A stretch of 49,079 nucleotides of DNA from Clostridiales bacterium (GCA_004556545.1 SFGO01000030.1:1-49079), one strand, 5' to 3'. Counted from the stretch's first letter, positions 14,758-23,628 are shown. A program made the numbers and translations. The notes: a model not told the origin generated them from the letters alone.

Positions 14758-17100
14758 ATGACCACCACCCAATGGACGGGCAAAAATTATCGCATCACCT
14801 TTCTGACGGAACGGCTGGTTCGTCTGGAATACCAGTCCGAGGGGCGCTTTGAGGACCGCCCCACCACCGCCGTCCAATGCCGGGATTTCCCGCCGGTGGA
14901 GGTGGAAGCACGGCGCTTTCCGGGCCGGGTGGAGATGGATACCGCCTGCCTGCATCTTTCCTATGATGAAAAGCCCTTTTCCCCAGAGGGACTGTGCCTT
15001 TCCGTCAAGGGCGGGCTCAGCGCTTATATGAGCGACTGGCGCTACGGGCAGCCCCTGTCCACGCTGGGCGGAACGGCCCGGACGCTGGATCAGGCGGACG
15101 GGGAAATTCCCGTGGGGGATGGGCTGATCTCCCGAAACGGGTTTTCCGTGCTGGACGACAGCCGCTCCATGATCCTGCGGGAGGATGGCGCGCTTCGCCC
15201 CCGGGACTATGCGGAGGAGGACCTGTACTTCTTCGGCTACGGCCACGACTACGCCGCCTGCCTGCGGGATTTTTACCGCCTGTCCGGCGCCGCCCCGCTG
15301 CTGCCCCGCTGGGCGCTGGGCAACTGGTGGAGCCGCTTTTTCCGCTACACCGAGCATAGCTATCTGGCGCTGATGGAACAGTTTGCCGCAAAGAATGTTC
15401 CCCTGTCGGTCGCGGTGATCGACATGGACTGGCACCTGACCGACGTGCCCTATGGCAGCGGATGGACGGGCTACACCTGGAACCGGGAGCTGTTCCCCGA
15501 CCCGCCCCGTTTCCTGCGGGCGCTGCACGACCGGGGCATGCATGTGACGCTGAATCTGCATCCCGCCGGGGGCGTTCAGCCCCACGAAGCGGCCTACGAA
15601 AACGTCTGCCGGGCGCTGGGCCGGGACGCTTCTGAAAAGCAGTGCGTGGATTTTGACGCGGCGGATGAAACGTTCCTGCGGGCCTATCTGGAGTGCCTGC
15701 ATCATCCGCTGGAAAAAGAAGGGGTGGATTTCTGGTGGATCGACTGGCAGCAGGGAAACACCAGCGCGATTCTTGGACTGGATCCCCTCTGGGTGCTCAA
15801 TGAGCTTCATTATCGGGATAACTGCCGGGACGGCAAACGGGGACTGATCCTGTCCCGGTACGCCGGTCCGGGAAGTCAGCGCTGCCCGGTGGGCTTTTCC
15901 GGCGATTCCATCATGAGCTGGAAATCGCTGGCCTTCCAGCCCCGTTTTACCGCCATGGCGGCCAATGCGGGCTACCCGTGGTGGAGCCACGATATTGGCG
16001 GACACATGAACGGCGTTCGGGACGACGAGCTGTCCGTCCGTTGGCTGCAGCTGGGGGTTTTTTCGCCCATCCTGCGGCTTCATTCCAGCTGCAGCCCCTT
16101 TACCGGCAAGGAGCCGTGGAGCTATGGGCTGGAAGCGGAGCTGGCCATGGAGGACGCGCTGCGCCTGCGGCATCGGCTGCTGCCCTATCTGTATACGGCC
16201 ATGGAGCGCACCTTCCGACTGGGCGAAGCGCTGGTGCGTCCGGTCTATTACCGCTGGCCGGAGCGCCCGGAGGCGTATTCCGTGCCCGATCAGTACCTTT
16301 TCGGGCCGTCGCTGATGGTCTGCGCCGTGACCCAGCCCATGGACGCCCGGCTGAAAAGGGCTTCCGTTACCGCGTGGCTGCCGGAAGGGTACTGGTTCGA
16401 TTTCACCACCGGACAGATCTATACCGGCGGACGGCTGATGAAGCTGTGGCGCGCGCTGGATGAATACCCGGTGCTGGCCCCGGCCGGGGCGATCGTTCCC
16501 CTCAGCGAAGACCCTCGTGCGGACAGGCTGCCTGCGGAGCTGACGCTGCGCCTTTTTGCCGGAGCGGACGGAGAGATAGAACTGTACGAGGACGACGGCG
16601 AAAGCATCCGGAGCGAGTCGGCGCGCACGTTGGTTCGCTTCTCATGGGAAACCGGCGAACTGACCCTGCAGGCTGCGGGAGCTCTGCGCCTGCTGCCGCC
16701 AAGCAGAACGTGGCATGTGGAAGCCGTCGGCTTTGTGCCTACGGAAGTCAGGCTGGACGGTGAAACAATGGAAACGTCCTATGATCCGGCCCGCAACGCT
16801 GTCTGCTGGACGGCAGAGCTTCCCACGGACGAGACGCCTCATACCTTCCATCTGGAACGCTGCACCGTGGCGGAGGACGACTGGAAGCGCCGGGCGGAAA
16901 AACGGCTTCAGGCCATGCAGACCTCCAACGATGAGAAGGAAGCGGTCTGGCGGCTGTTGAATCAAAAGAAACGCAGCGCCTCGCTGCTGGGAACGCTGCG
17001 GCTGACGGCTCAAACGCCGGGAATGGCCGAATGTCTGGAAGAATGCGTTTTTGCGCAGGATGAATCGAGTTTTGACGCATGCGGGGAGGAAAAACCATGA
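14758..17100 (+). CDS. GH31-family alpha-glycosidase
   Basis: About 780 residues from the ATG at 14758, which has AAAGGAGG 8 bases upstream. The open frame extends further left only into a repeat element. A beta-sandwich N-terminal domain leads into a TIM barrel. The nucleophile is Asp329 in WWIDWQQG and the likely acid/base is Asp383 in FSGDS. The domain order, with AxSHDIGG-like WWSHDIGGH after the acid/base and beta domains at the C terminus, is standard for GH31. These enzymes hydrolyse alpha-glucosidic, alpha-xylosidic or similar bonds from the non-reducing end. No signal peptide is seen, so it acts inside the cell on imported oligosaccharide. The next GH31 gene overlaps its stop by four bases. 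Substrate specificity cannot be read from sequence alone. Confidence 0.9.
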   Translation: MTTTQWTGKNYRITFLTERLVRLEYQSEGRFEDRPTTAVQCRDFPPVEVEARRFPGRVEMDTACLHLSYDEKPFSPEGLCLSVKGGLSAYMSDWRYGQPLSTLGGTARTLDQADGEIPVGDGLISRNGFSVLDDSRSMILREDGALRPRDYAEEDLYFFGYGHDYAACLRDFYRLSGAAPLLPRWALGNWWSRFFRYTEHSYLALMEQFAAKNVPLSVAVIDMDWHLTDVPYGSGWTGYTWNRELFPDPPRFLRALHDRGMHVTLNLHPAGGVQPHEAAYENVCRALGRDASEKQCVDFDAADETFLRAYLECLHHPLEKEGVDFWWIDWQQGNTSAILGLDPLWVLNELHYRDNCRDGKRGLILSRYAGPGSQRCPVGFSGDSIMSWKSLAFQPRFTAMAANAGYPWWSHDIGGHMNGVRDDELSVRWLQLGVFSPILRLHSSCSPFTGKEPWSYGLEAELAMEDALRLRHRLLPYLYTAMERTFRLGEALVRPVYYRWPERPEAYSVPDQYLFGPSLMVCAVTQPMDARLKRASVTAWLPEGYWFDFTTGQIYTGGRLMKLWRALDEYPVLAPAGAIVPLSEDPRADRLPAELTLRLFAGADGEIELYEDDGESIRSESARTLVRFSWETGELTLQAAGALRLLPPSRTWHVEAVGFVPTEVRLDGETMETSYDPARNAVCWTAELPTDETPHTFHLERCTVAEDDWKRRAEKRLQAMQTSNDEKEAVWRLLNQKKRSASLLGTLRLTAQTPGMAECLEECVFAQDESSFDACGEEKP

Positions 17101-19250
17101 TACGCCATCTGCCGGAAGGGCTGGTGCCCTTTGAAGAATGCGGCTACGACCGCAAGCCCCTGCATCCGCAGGAAGGACAGGAAATTCGGCTGGGCTGTCT
17201 GTGCGACAGCGCGGCCCCGGTATGGGAGAGCGCGGACGGACGAAGCATTCCGGGCCGCCCGGGAACCCGGGAGCATTGCTATACATGGGCGCTTCCGGCG
17301 GAGAAGGGAACCCTGCGATATCGCTTTGTCAGCGGAGAGGAAAGCACCCCGTGGTTCGAAACGGACATTCTTCGCCCCGTTTCCGTGACCCGGCCCCTTC
17401 GAACAGGGCGCGGCTGGGCCGAGCTGATTCCCGGCGTATATCTGTGTGCCGAAGGGGAGAAAGACGGCACGGCGCTGACGCTGCGGCAGGAACCCAAGGA
17501 GGCGGAAAGCCCCCTGCGCTTTGGCGGCGAAGCGATCTGGACGCTGGGAACGCTTTCCTGCACGGAAATCATGCTGTTCCTGCGTCAGGACGGAACGCCC
17601 GCCCGGATGGAAACGGTGCTGCGGGGCGGCCATCATCATGTCTACGGCACGGGCGAGCGGTTTGACGGCCCCGATCAGCAGGGCCGGGGCAGCTGCGGTC
17701 AGGTGGTGGAGCACTTTACGCAGCAGGGGCCGTGGAGCTATCTGCCGGTGCCCCTGTTCCTGACGGACGGCGGCTTCGGCTGGTTCCGGGACGCAGGAGA
17801 GAACGTCCGCTTTGCCTTTGAAGAAGATGGGAACATCCGAATCGAATCTGCCGCCGGGCCGGAAACGAAGGAGTATCTGCTGACGGGAACCCTTGCCGCC
17901 CAGCTGCGCGCCTATCTTCAGCGAACCGGCGACGCCGTGCTGCCGCCGGAATGGGCCTTCGGGCTGTGGATCAGCGCCAACGGCTGGCACTGCGACGCGG
18001 ATGTGGACGAACAGCTTTCCCTGCTGAAAGAGCATGATTGCCCGGCTTCCGTCATGGTGCTGGAAGCGTGGAGCGATGAAAGCACCTTCTACCGCTGGAA
18101 TGCGGTCTGGCCTGATCCGGCGGAGACCGTGCGGCGCATCCGGCAGCAGGGGCTGCATCTGGTGCTGTGGCAGATTCCCGTATTGAAGGCGCTGAACGAC
18201 TGCCCGGAGGTGGAGCCCGTCCAAAGGGACTGCGAGGAAGCCATTGCCAAAGGCTATGTGGTGCGCCGCGAGGATGGTTCGCCCTATGTGGTTCCGGACA
18301 AATGGTTCGCCGGGAGCCTTCTGCCGGATTTCACCAACCCGGAGGCCTGCCGCTGGTGGTTTGACAAGCGCCAGCCTTTATTGGAGATGGGCGTGGAGGG
18401 CTTCAAAACCGACGGCGGCGAGTTCCTGTTCGGCAGTGACTTCCGTCTGACGGACGGCACGCCGGGCAGCGAGGCCCACAACCGCTATCCCATGCAATAC
18501 GTGAAAGCCTATCACGACTGGATGCAGGCCAGCGGCGTTTCAGGCGTGACGTTCAGCCGCGCCGGGTATACGGGTGCGCAGACCGTGCCCATTCACTGGG
18601 CCGGAGATCAGCTGAGCACCTGGGAGGAACTGCGGGGCCAGCTCAGCGCCGGACTCAGCGCCGGGCTGTCCGGCGTGCTGTTCTGGAGCTTTGACATCGG
18701 CGGCTTTGCCGGAGAGATCCCGGATCGGGAGCTGTACCTGCGGGCAACGGCCATGGGCTGCTTCTGCCCGGTGATGCAGTGGCACGCGGAACCGCGGAAC
18801 GGCCAGTTCTTCGCCACCGGCGACGCGGCATGGAACAATGACCGCTCCCCGTGGAATCTGGCCAGCCGGTGGAACGATCCCTCCATTGCGGAGATCGCCT
18901 GCGCCTTCGCCCGTCTGCGGGAGCGCCTGCGGCCTATGCTCTACGAAGAAGCAAAGGCCTGCGTGAAGGAAGACCGCCCCATGATGGCCCACCTCTGTCT
19001 GGATTTCCCGGAGGATCCGTTGGCGCTTGCCTGCGGGGACGAATATATGCTGGGCCGCCGTCTGCTGGTCGCGCCCATCGTTCAGCCGGGGGCGGAGGGC
19101 CGGAAGGTCTATCTGCCAAAGGGCCGCTGGAAGCATTTCTTCACCGGCAGGGTTTATGAGGGCGGGCAGACGGTGGAGCTGGCCTGCCCCCTGAACGAAG
19201 CGCTGGTTTTGGAACGAGAGGAGGAAGAAAGATGGAACTGCGCAATATGA
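17097..19250 (+). CDS. second GH31-family alpha-glycosidase
   Basis: 717 residues from the ATG at 17097, in an ATGA overlap with the preceding stop and with GGGGAGGA just upstream. GH31 features are the nucleophile Asp439 in FKTDGGE and the acid/base Asp504 in HWAGDQ, followed by FWSFDIGGF. The N-terminal beta domain (1-270) and C-terminal beta domain are present, and no signal peptide is visible. It differs clearly from its neighbour in the nucleophile region (KTDGGE against WIDWQQG), so the two probably cut different bonds of one imported glycan. KTDGGE-type members include alpha-xylosidases and alpha-glucosidases; which applies here is open. It overlaps the GH13 gene that follows by 19 bases. 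Confidence 0.9.
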   Translation: MIRHLPEGLVPFEECGYDRKPLHPQEGQEIRLGCLCDSAAPVWESADGRSIPGRPGTREHCYTWALPAEKGTLRYRFVSGEESTPWFETDILRPVSVTRPLRTGRGWAELIPGVYLCAEGEKDGTALTLRQEPKEAESPLRFGGEAIWTLGTLSCTEIMLFLRQDGTPARMETVLRGGHHHVYGTGERFDGPDQQGRGSCGQVVEHFTQQGPWSYLPVPLFLTDGGFGWFRDAGENVRFAFEEDGNIRIESAAGPETKEYLLTGTLAAQLRAYLQRTGDAVLPPEWAFGLWISANGWHCDADVDEQLSLLKEHDCPASVMVLEAWSDESTFYRWNAVWPDPAETVRRIRQQGLHLVLWQIPVLKALNDCPEVEPVQRDCEEAIAKGYVVRREDGSPYVVPDKWFAGSLLPDFTNPEACRWWFDKRQPLLEMGVEGFKTDGGEFLFGSDFRLTDGTPGSEAHNRYPMQYVKAYHDWMQASGVSGVTFSRAGYTGAQTVPIHWAGDQLSTWEELRGQLSAGLSAGLSGVLFWSFDIGGFAGEIPDRELYLRATAMGCFCPVMQWHAEPRNGQFFATGDAAWNNDRSPWNLASRWNDPSIAEIACAFARLRERLRPMLYEEAKACVKEDRPMMAHLCLDFPEDPLALACGDEYMLGRRLLVAPIVQPGAEGRKVYLPKGRWKHFFTGRVYEGGQTVELACPLNEALVLEREEEERWNCAI

Positions 19251-20491
19251 CCCTCTATTCCATTTTTGTACGGAATCACGGCGGTACTTTCGCCGCCGTA
19301 GAAAAGGACATTCCCCGCATCCGGGCGCTGGGGGCGGACGCGGTATGGCTGCTGCCCATTCATCCCATCGGGAAAGCGGCGCGCAAGGGCGCGCTGGGTT
19401 CGCCTTACGCCATTGCGGATTACCGGGCCGTCAATCCGGAATACGGGACGATGGAGGACTTCCGCAGACTGGCGGATACCGTCCACCACAGCGGAATGAA
19501 GCTGATGATCGACGTGGTATACAACCACACGTCCCCGGACTCGTGGCTGGCGCAGCATCATCCGGAATGGTTCTACCATAAGCCCGACGGCAGCTTCGGC
19601 AATCGAATCGGCGAATGGTCGGATATTATTGATTTGGACTATACCCATCCCGGCCTTTGGGATTACCAGATTGAAACGCTGAAGGGGTGGGCGGAGATCG
19701 TGGACGGCTTCCGCTGCGACGTGGCCCCGCTGGTGCCGCTGGCATTCTGGCTGCGGGCCCGCCGGGAGGTGGAAACGGTGCGGCCTGGCTGCCTGTGGCT
19801 GGCGGAATCCGTGGAGCCGGAATTCATCCGGGACAACCGAAACCGCGGCATGGTCAGCCACAGCGACAGCGAATTGTATCAGGCCTTCGACCTTTGCTAC
19901 GACTATGATATTTACGGCGATTTCCTGTCCTACGTGCAGGGCAAAACCGAACTGACGGATTATGTCATGGCCTTGGAGCGTCAGGAAAGCATTTATCCTG
20001 CGGATTATGCCAAGCTGCGTTTTCTGGAAAACCATGACCGCCCGAGAATGGCGCATCTGTTTCCCGACCGCCGCACCCGGCTGAACTGGCTTTGCTGGAT
20101 GTTCTTCCAGAAGGGCACGGCGCTATTGTACAGCGGCCAGGAATGGGAAAACGATCACCGGCCCGATCTGTTCGACGCAGATCCGATTCCCATGGAAGGG
20201 ACGGCCCCGCTGGAAGGGCTCATTCAGAGACTGACTGCGCTGAAAAAGGAACCGATTTTTGCCCGGGGTGCGTATTCTCTTCAGGCTTGCCCGAACGACG
20301 TATTGCTGGCGGTCTGGAAAGAGGAAGGAAGACGGCTGACCGGGGCCTTCTGTCTGCGGGGCGCGCCGTCGCTGGTGTCGGTGGAACTGCCGGATGGCCG
20401 GTACGAAAATCTGCTGGAGCCGGGAAAAACCCTGCGGGTGGAAAGCGGCCTGCTCGCGCTGGACGGAAACCCGGCTGTGCTGGAGGGATAA
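19232..20491 (+). CDS. GH13 alpha-amylase-family enzyme
   Basis: 419 residues with the GH13 catalytic set: region I DVVYNH, nucleophile Asp163 in FRCDVAP, acid/base Glu192 in LAESVE, and the transition-state pair His268-Asp269 in ENHDRP. The protein is short for GH13, keeping the (beta/alpha)8 barrel and a small C-terminal beta domain with no added carbohydrate-binding modules. No signal peptide is seen, so it is cytoplasmic. It would cleave or transfer alpha-glucosyl units of the imported oligosaccharide. The ATG has GAGGAAGAAAG upstream and overlaps the preceding GH31 gene. It is the last gene of the operon. A terminator hairpin follows, which has been duplicated by repeat insertions. Confidence 0.9.
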   Translation: MELRNMTLYSIFVRNHGGTFAAVEKDIPRIRALGADAVWLLPIHPIGKAARKGALGSPYAIADYRAVNPEYGTMEDFRRLADTVHHSGMKLMIDVVYNHTSPDSWLAQHHPEWFYHKPDGSFGNRIGEWSDIIDLDYTHPGLWDYQIETLKGWAEIVDGFRCDVAPLVPLAFWLRARREVETVRPGCLWLAESVEPEFIRDNRNRGMVSHSDSELYQAFDLCYDYDIYGDFLSYVQGKTELTDYVMALERQESIYPADYAKLRFLENHDRPRMAHLFPDRRTRLNWLCWMFFQKGTALLYSGQEWENDHRPDLFDADPIPMEGTAPLEGLIQRLTALKKEPIFARGAYSLQACPNDVLLAVWKEEGRRLTGAFCLRGAPSLVSVELPDGRYENLLEPGKTLRVESGLLALDGNPAVLEG

Positions 20492-20509
20492 TTTTTCAAA
20501 ACGGGTTAG

Positions 20510-20531
20510 GGGCGGAAGTGGTCTTCCGCCC
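20510..20531 (+). repeat. terminator hairpin copy 1 (no T run)
   Basis: GGGCGGAAG pairs with CTTCCGCCC around TGGT. The same hairpin recurs at 20690-20710 and 20864-20883, each time at a boundary of a repeat unit. Confidence 0.8.
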
Positions 20532-20536
20532 GCAAC

Positions 20537-20684
20537 CTGTCGAAAAACCCCAAATTGGCCGCCGTTGCCCGCAAACAGCGCAGCGCTGGTTTGCGGGGAA
20601 AGTGCTGCGGCACAAGGGTTAGAGGCTCTGCCCCTATAACCCCGGCAGGAGGCAGTGCCTCCTGCACCTCCACTTTTTTGACAG
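20537..20684 (+). mobile_element. 148-bp repeat unit, copy 1
   Basis: Begins CTGTCGAAAAA and ends TTTTTTGACAG, near-perfect terminal inverted repeats. The interior has GC-rich palindromes (AGGAGGCAGTGCCTCCTG and GGGGCTCTGCCCC-like). It is 148 bp and non-coding. Copy 2 follows at an exact 180-bp period, and an inverted copy lies at 42189-42337. Confidence 0.85.
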
Positions 20685-20689
20685 ACTGG

Positions 20690-20711
20690 GGGCGGAAGTG
20701 GTCTTCCGCCT
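20690..20711 (+). repeat. terminator hairpin copy 2
   Basis: The same GGGCGGAAG/CTTCCGCC hairpin as at 20510, sitting between the two repeat units. Confidence 0.8.
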
Positions 20712-20716
20712 GCAGC

Positions 20717-20864
20717 CTGTCGAAAAACCCCAAGTTGGCCGCCGTTGCCCGCAAACAGCGCTGCGCTGGTTTGCGGGGAAAGTGCTGCGGCACAAGGGTT
20801 AGGGGCTCTGCCCCTATAACCCCGGCAGGAGGCAGTGCCTCCTGCACCTCCACTTTTTTGACAG
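20717..20864 (+). mobile_element. 148-bp repeat unit, copy 2
   Basis: Almost identical to copy 1 with only a handful of base differences, and the same CTGTCGAAAAA/TTTTTTGACAG ends. The similarity implies a recent tandem duplication. Confidence 0.85.
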
Positions 20865-20890
20865 CGGAAGTGGTCTTCCGCCCGTTTTTT
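20864..20890 (+). terminator. terminator of the GH operon (hairpin copy 3)
   Basis: GCGGAAG (20864-20870) pairs with CTTCCGC (20875-20881), followed by CCG and TTTTTT. Only this third copy keeps the T run, so it is the functional, original terminator end. Confidence 0.8.
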
Positions 20891-20947
20891 ATTGAAAATG
20901 AGGATTGTGTTTTCCCTGTCCCTCCGGCTGGGCAGCGCGCCGAAACC

Positions 20948-20976
20948 TTGCTTTTCATGCCGCAACGGTCTATAAT
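20948..20976 (+). promoter_or_regulatory. promoter of PHP-barnase-barstar unit
   Basis: TTGCTT (20948-20953) and a perfect TATAAT (20971-20976) spaced by 17 bases, 56 bases before the ATG at 21032. Confidence 0.75.
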
Positions 20977-21031
20977 AAAAAGGCTGATTTTGCCGGAAAA
21001 ACTGGCAAAAACGCCAAAGGAGGCAAGCAAA

Positions 21032-21910
21032 ATGCAGCTTTTCTGGACGGACAGGCCCTTTTATCGCGGAAATACCCACTGCCACACCACCCGCAGCGAC
21101 GGGCGGCGTTCCCCGGAAGAAGTGATCGCCCTGTACCGGGAGGCGGGCTATGATTTTCTCGCCCTGACCGATCACCGCAAGCTGTCGGAACAGGCTCATT
21201 TCGAGGAGAATCTGCTGATGCTTCCCGGCATGGAAATGGATTTCATGCTGCCGCACGAAGCCCTGCACATCATCGGCATCGGCATGAACGAGTCCTTTAT
21301 GGAACAGCGGGAAAAGTGGTGCGAGTCGCCCCAAAGCTGCATCGATACCATGCGGGCCTGCGGCGGGCGGGCCATCGTCGCCCATCCCCACTGGTCGCTG
21401 AACACGGTGGAAACGCTGGGCAGCCTGAAAAATGTAACGGCGGCGGAAATCTACAACACCGTTTCCGGCACGCCGTGGAACGGGGGACGGGCGGACAGCT
21501 CCAACATTCTGGACGTGGCCAGCGCCAACGGCGTGTTTTTCCAATATGTGGCGGCGGACGACTGCCATTTCTACAACGGCGACGCATGCCGCAGCTACAT
21601 CATGGTACAGGCGGAGGAACTGAGCCAGCAGGCCATTCTGGAGGCGCTGGACGCGGGCCGTTTCTATGCCACACAGGGCCCGCGCATTCACCAGATCACG
21701 CTGGAGAACGATACCGTTACCGTGGAATGCTCGCCGGTTTCCTGTGCGGTGTTTAATTCTCATCTGGTCTGGTCCGACGACCGCTGCAAGACGGGGGACG
21801 GCATGACGAAGATCGTTTATCCCCGTTCCCGCTACGGCGAGGATTTTGTTCGCGTTCATCTGATCGACGCTCAGGGCCGTCAGGCCTGGTCGAATGTGAT
21901 CCATTTCTAA
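21032..21910 (+). CDS. PHP-domain metal-dependent phosphoesterase
   Basis: 292 residues from the ATG at 21032, which has AAAGGAGG upstream; the longer frame to the left is repeat sequence. PHP metal ligands are HCHTTRSDG at 16-24, LTDH at 45-48, AHPHW and ADDCH. The fold is like that of polymerase/histidinol-phosphatase-type phosphoesterases and YciV/TrpH-like 3'-5' nucleases. The C-terminal 80 residues look like a small beta domain. It is cytoplasmic, with no signal peptide. The substrate is not evident: a small phosphate ester or a short nucleotide. It is the first gene of a unit with the secreted RNase and its inhibitor 27 bases downstream. A link between RNase action and PHP-mediated nucleotide processing is possible but speculative. 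Confidence 0.85.
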   Translation: MQLFWTDRPFYRGNTHCHTTRSDGRRSPEEVIALYREAGYDFLALTDHRKLSEQAHFEENLLMLPGMEMDFMLPHEALHIIGIGMNESFMEQREKWCESPQSCIDTMRACGGRAIVAHPHWSLNTVETLGSLKNVTAAEIYNTVSGTPWNGGRADSSNILDVASANGVFFQYVAADDCHFYNGDACRSYIMVQAEELSQQAILEALDAGRFYATQGPRIHQITLENDTVTVECSPVSCAVFNSHLVWSDDRCKTGDGMTKIVYPRSRYGEDFVRVHLIDAQGRQAWSNVIHF

Positions 21911-21937
21911 TCGTTGGGCAAAAGGAGAGGGGAAAGC

Positions 21938-22471
21938 ATGAAAAAACGTTTCGGGTTGAAGCTTCTGGCGCTTCTGCTGGTGGCGGCGGCGCTGCTGGGC
22001 TGTCTGACTACGGCCTTTGCGGCTTCCAAAAAGCAGAGCAAGGCCAAGACGGAACAGCTGATCGTTTACGCGGCGGATTATCCCGTGGAGGAGGACGGCT
22101 GGTATTCCACCATGGAGGAGGTAGCCGTCTATCTGACGCTGTACGAAAAGCTGCCGGGCAATTTCATCAGCAAATACGACGCGGAGGATCTGGGCTGGGA
22201 CAACCGCAAGGGCAATCTGGACAAGGTGGCCCCCGGCTGCTCGATCGGCGGAAACCGTTTCGGCAACTACGAAGGTCTGCTGCCGGAAGCCAAAGGCCGC
22301 AAGTACACGGAGTGCGACATCAACTACGAGGGCGGCTACCGCAACGGCGAACGCATTGTATTTTCCAACGACGGCCTGATTTTCTACACGAACGATCATT
22401 ACCAGACGTTTACGCCGGTTGAGGTGATCGTGGAAGAAGAAAAGCAGTCCGGGGAGGGAAAGAAAAAATGA
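21938..22471 (+). CDS. secreted barnase-family ribonuclease
   Basis: 177 residues. A signal peptide (residues 1-29, ending TAFAA) is followed by a linker and the microbial ribonuclease domain from about 45. All three barnase catalytic residues are present: Glu125 in TECDINY, Arg139 in GERIVFS and His154 in NDHYQTF. The LGW, VAPGCSIGG and GRKY segments also match barnase. It should cut single-stranded RNA outside the cell, preferring guanosine, as a food-scavenging enzyme or toxin. The tail after 160 is charged (EEEKQSGEGKKK). I chose the ATG at 21938, with AAAGGAGAGGGGAAAG upstream, because it gives the signal peptide. The barstar gene overlaps its stop by four bases and protects the producer. 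Confidence 0.92.
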   Translation: MKKRFGLKLLALLLVAAALLGCLTTAFAASKKQSKAKTEQLIVYAADYPVEEDGWYSTMEEVAVYLTLYEKLPGNFISKYDAEDLGWDNRKGNLDKVAPGCSIGGNRFGNYEGLLPEAKGRKYTECDINYEGGYRNGERIVFSNDGLIFYTNDHYQTFTPVEVIVEEEKQSGEGKKK

Positions 22472-22743
22472 GGGAAGTACGACTGGATCTGACGCACTTT
22501 GAGGAAAAAGTCAGCCTGCATCGCTATTTGAAGGAAACGCTGGAATTTCCTTTTTACTACGGGGCGAATCTGGACGCACTGCACGACGAGCTGACCAGCG
22601 AAACGGAGGAGTTATCGCTGGTCGTGGTGCTGCCGCGCCGCGGCAAGGGAAAGATGGAGACTTATCTGCCCCGGCTGAAGCGGGTTTTTGAGGACGCAGC
22701 GGAGGAAAATTATCACCTGAGCGTTGCGTTTGAAGAAGAATAA
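22468..22743 (+). CDS. barstar-family ribonuclease inhibitor
   Basis: 91 residues, the usual barstar length, with the conserved N-terminal beta strand, the FYYGANLDALHDEL segment corresponding to the barnase-binding helix and loop (Tyr, Asn-Leu-Asp-Ala-Leu), and an acidic C terminus. It binds and blocks the ribonuclease encoded immediately upstream before export. The ATGA overlap couples translation of toxin and inhibitor. It is cytoplasmic and acidic. A GC-rich hairpin follows. Confidence 0.92.
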   Translation: MREVRLDLTHFEEKVSLHRYLKETLEFPFYYGANLDALHDELTSETEELSLVVVLPRRGKGKMETYLPRLKRVFEDAAEENYHLSVAFEEE

Positions 22744-22777
22744 GAAAATTGGCCGCGCGGTGTGCGCGGCCGATTTG
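22744..22777 (+). terminator. hairpin after barstar
   Basis: GGCCGCGC (22751-22758) pairs with GCGCGGCC (22764-22771), and flanking AAATT/GATTT weakly extend the stem. The T run is poor, so termination is likely but not certain. Confidence 0.55.
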
Positions 22778-23142
22778 GGTTCTGGATGGGAAGAGGGGGC
22801 GCCAGAAGGAAAGCGTTTTAGTGTGCCCGCAGGCGCATACACTGCCCTATTGGTACGCCGACTCCCCGAAGGGGGTGCAGGGGGGCGAGCGGAAAGCCCT
22901 TTGGTGCGCCCGCAGGCGCATCCCCCCCGCCCCCAGTGGGGCATGACGCGCCGACTCCGGCGCGGGAGAAGGGCTTGCAACCCCATGGAGTGTTCTATTG
23001 CTTCGGGTGGCGATCCGAAGGGGGTGCAGGGGGGCGAGCGGAAAGCCCCCAGTGCGCCCGCAGGCGCAAACCCCTGCCCCCGTGGGGATTGACGCGCCGA
23101 CTCCGGCGCGAGTGGATGGGGCTGCCGCCCCGACGGGGGATA

Positions 23143-23171
23143 GTACTTTCTTTCGACGCGAAAGAAAGTAC
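23143..23171. repeat. perfect palindrome
   Basis: GTACTTTCTTTCG and CGAAAGAAAGTAC, 13 bases each, flank a 3-base ACG loop. Further AAAGAAAGC follows. This is a familiar type of dispersed bacterial palindromic sequence. Confidence 0.85.
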
Positions 23172-23192
23172 CAAAGAAAGCAAGCCCTTTAT

Positions 23193-23305
23193 TGCCCATT
23201 TTTGAAAGAGGGAGTTCGCAATGTCGCGCGCAGCATGGTTAAACTGACAACATCCACGTTCGTGCGCGCTCGTGCTCACTCTTTTCCTCTTTCAAAAAGG
23301 GCAAG
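23193..23305. repeat. inverted-repeat element
   Basis: TTGCCCATTTTTGAAAGAGG on the left matches the reverse complement of CCTCTTTCAAAAAGGGCAA on the right, about 60 bases apart. The enclosed sequence contains GCGCGC-type palindromes and no gene. Confidence 0.65.
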
Positions 23306-23628
23306 GCTTTTTCCCTCCGCTGCCTATCGCCGCTCTGCTCCCCCGTAGTTGGCGTGGGGCATACTTACCCCTTGCTGGTTGGGATGCTTCAATGCGGTTG
23401 GGAGATTTTGCGGCATTGATGAATGGGCTGATTCCCATTTTCCCTGTCTGTGGTGGGCAGGCTTATCCCTTGCAAGTTGGGAAGTTCCAATGTGGCTTGG
23501 ATATTTTTGCAGCGCAAAAGGCCAGCGGGTTTTCAAACATACGCCAGCCGTTGTAGCGAGCCATGAGGCCCGTCGCCGAATGGCGGTCTATGCTGTTCAA
23601 GCAGGAGGGAAGCACACCAGACAGGCGA

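Noticed and set aside
14692..16173. Long minus-strand open frame opposite the first GH31 gene
   Set aside because: There is no ribosome site and the composition is shadow-like, while the plus strand has full GH31 catalytic motifs.
20123..22399. A 758-codon open frame on the minus strand
   Set aside because: It runs antisense through the PHP gene, GH13 end and the repeats. Its low-complexity Arg/Gly/His/Ala composition is the usual shadow of GC-rich coding DNA, and the repeated blocks in it are the 148-bp units.
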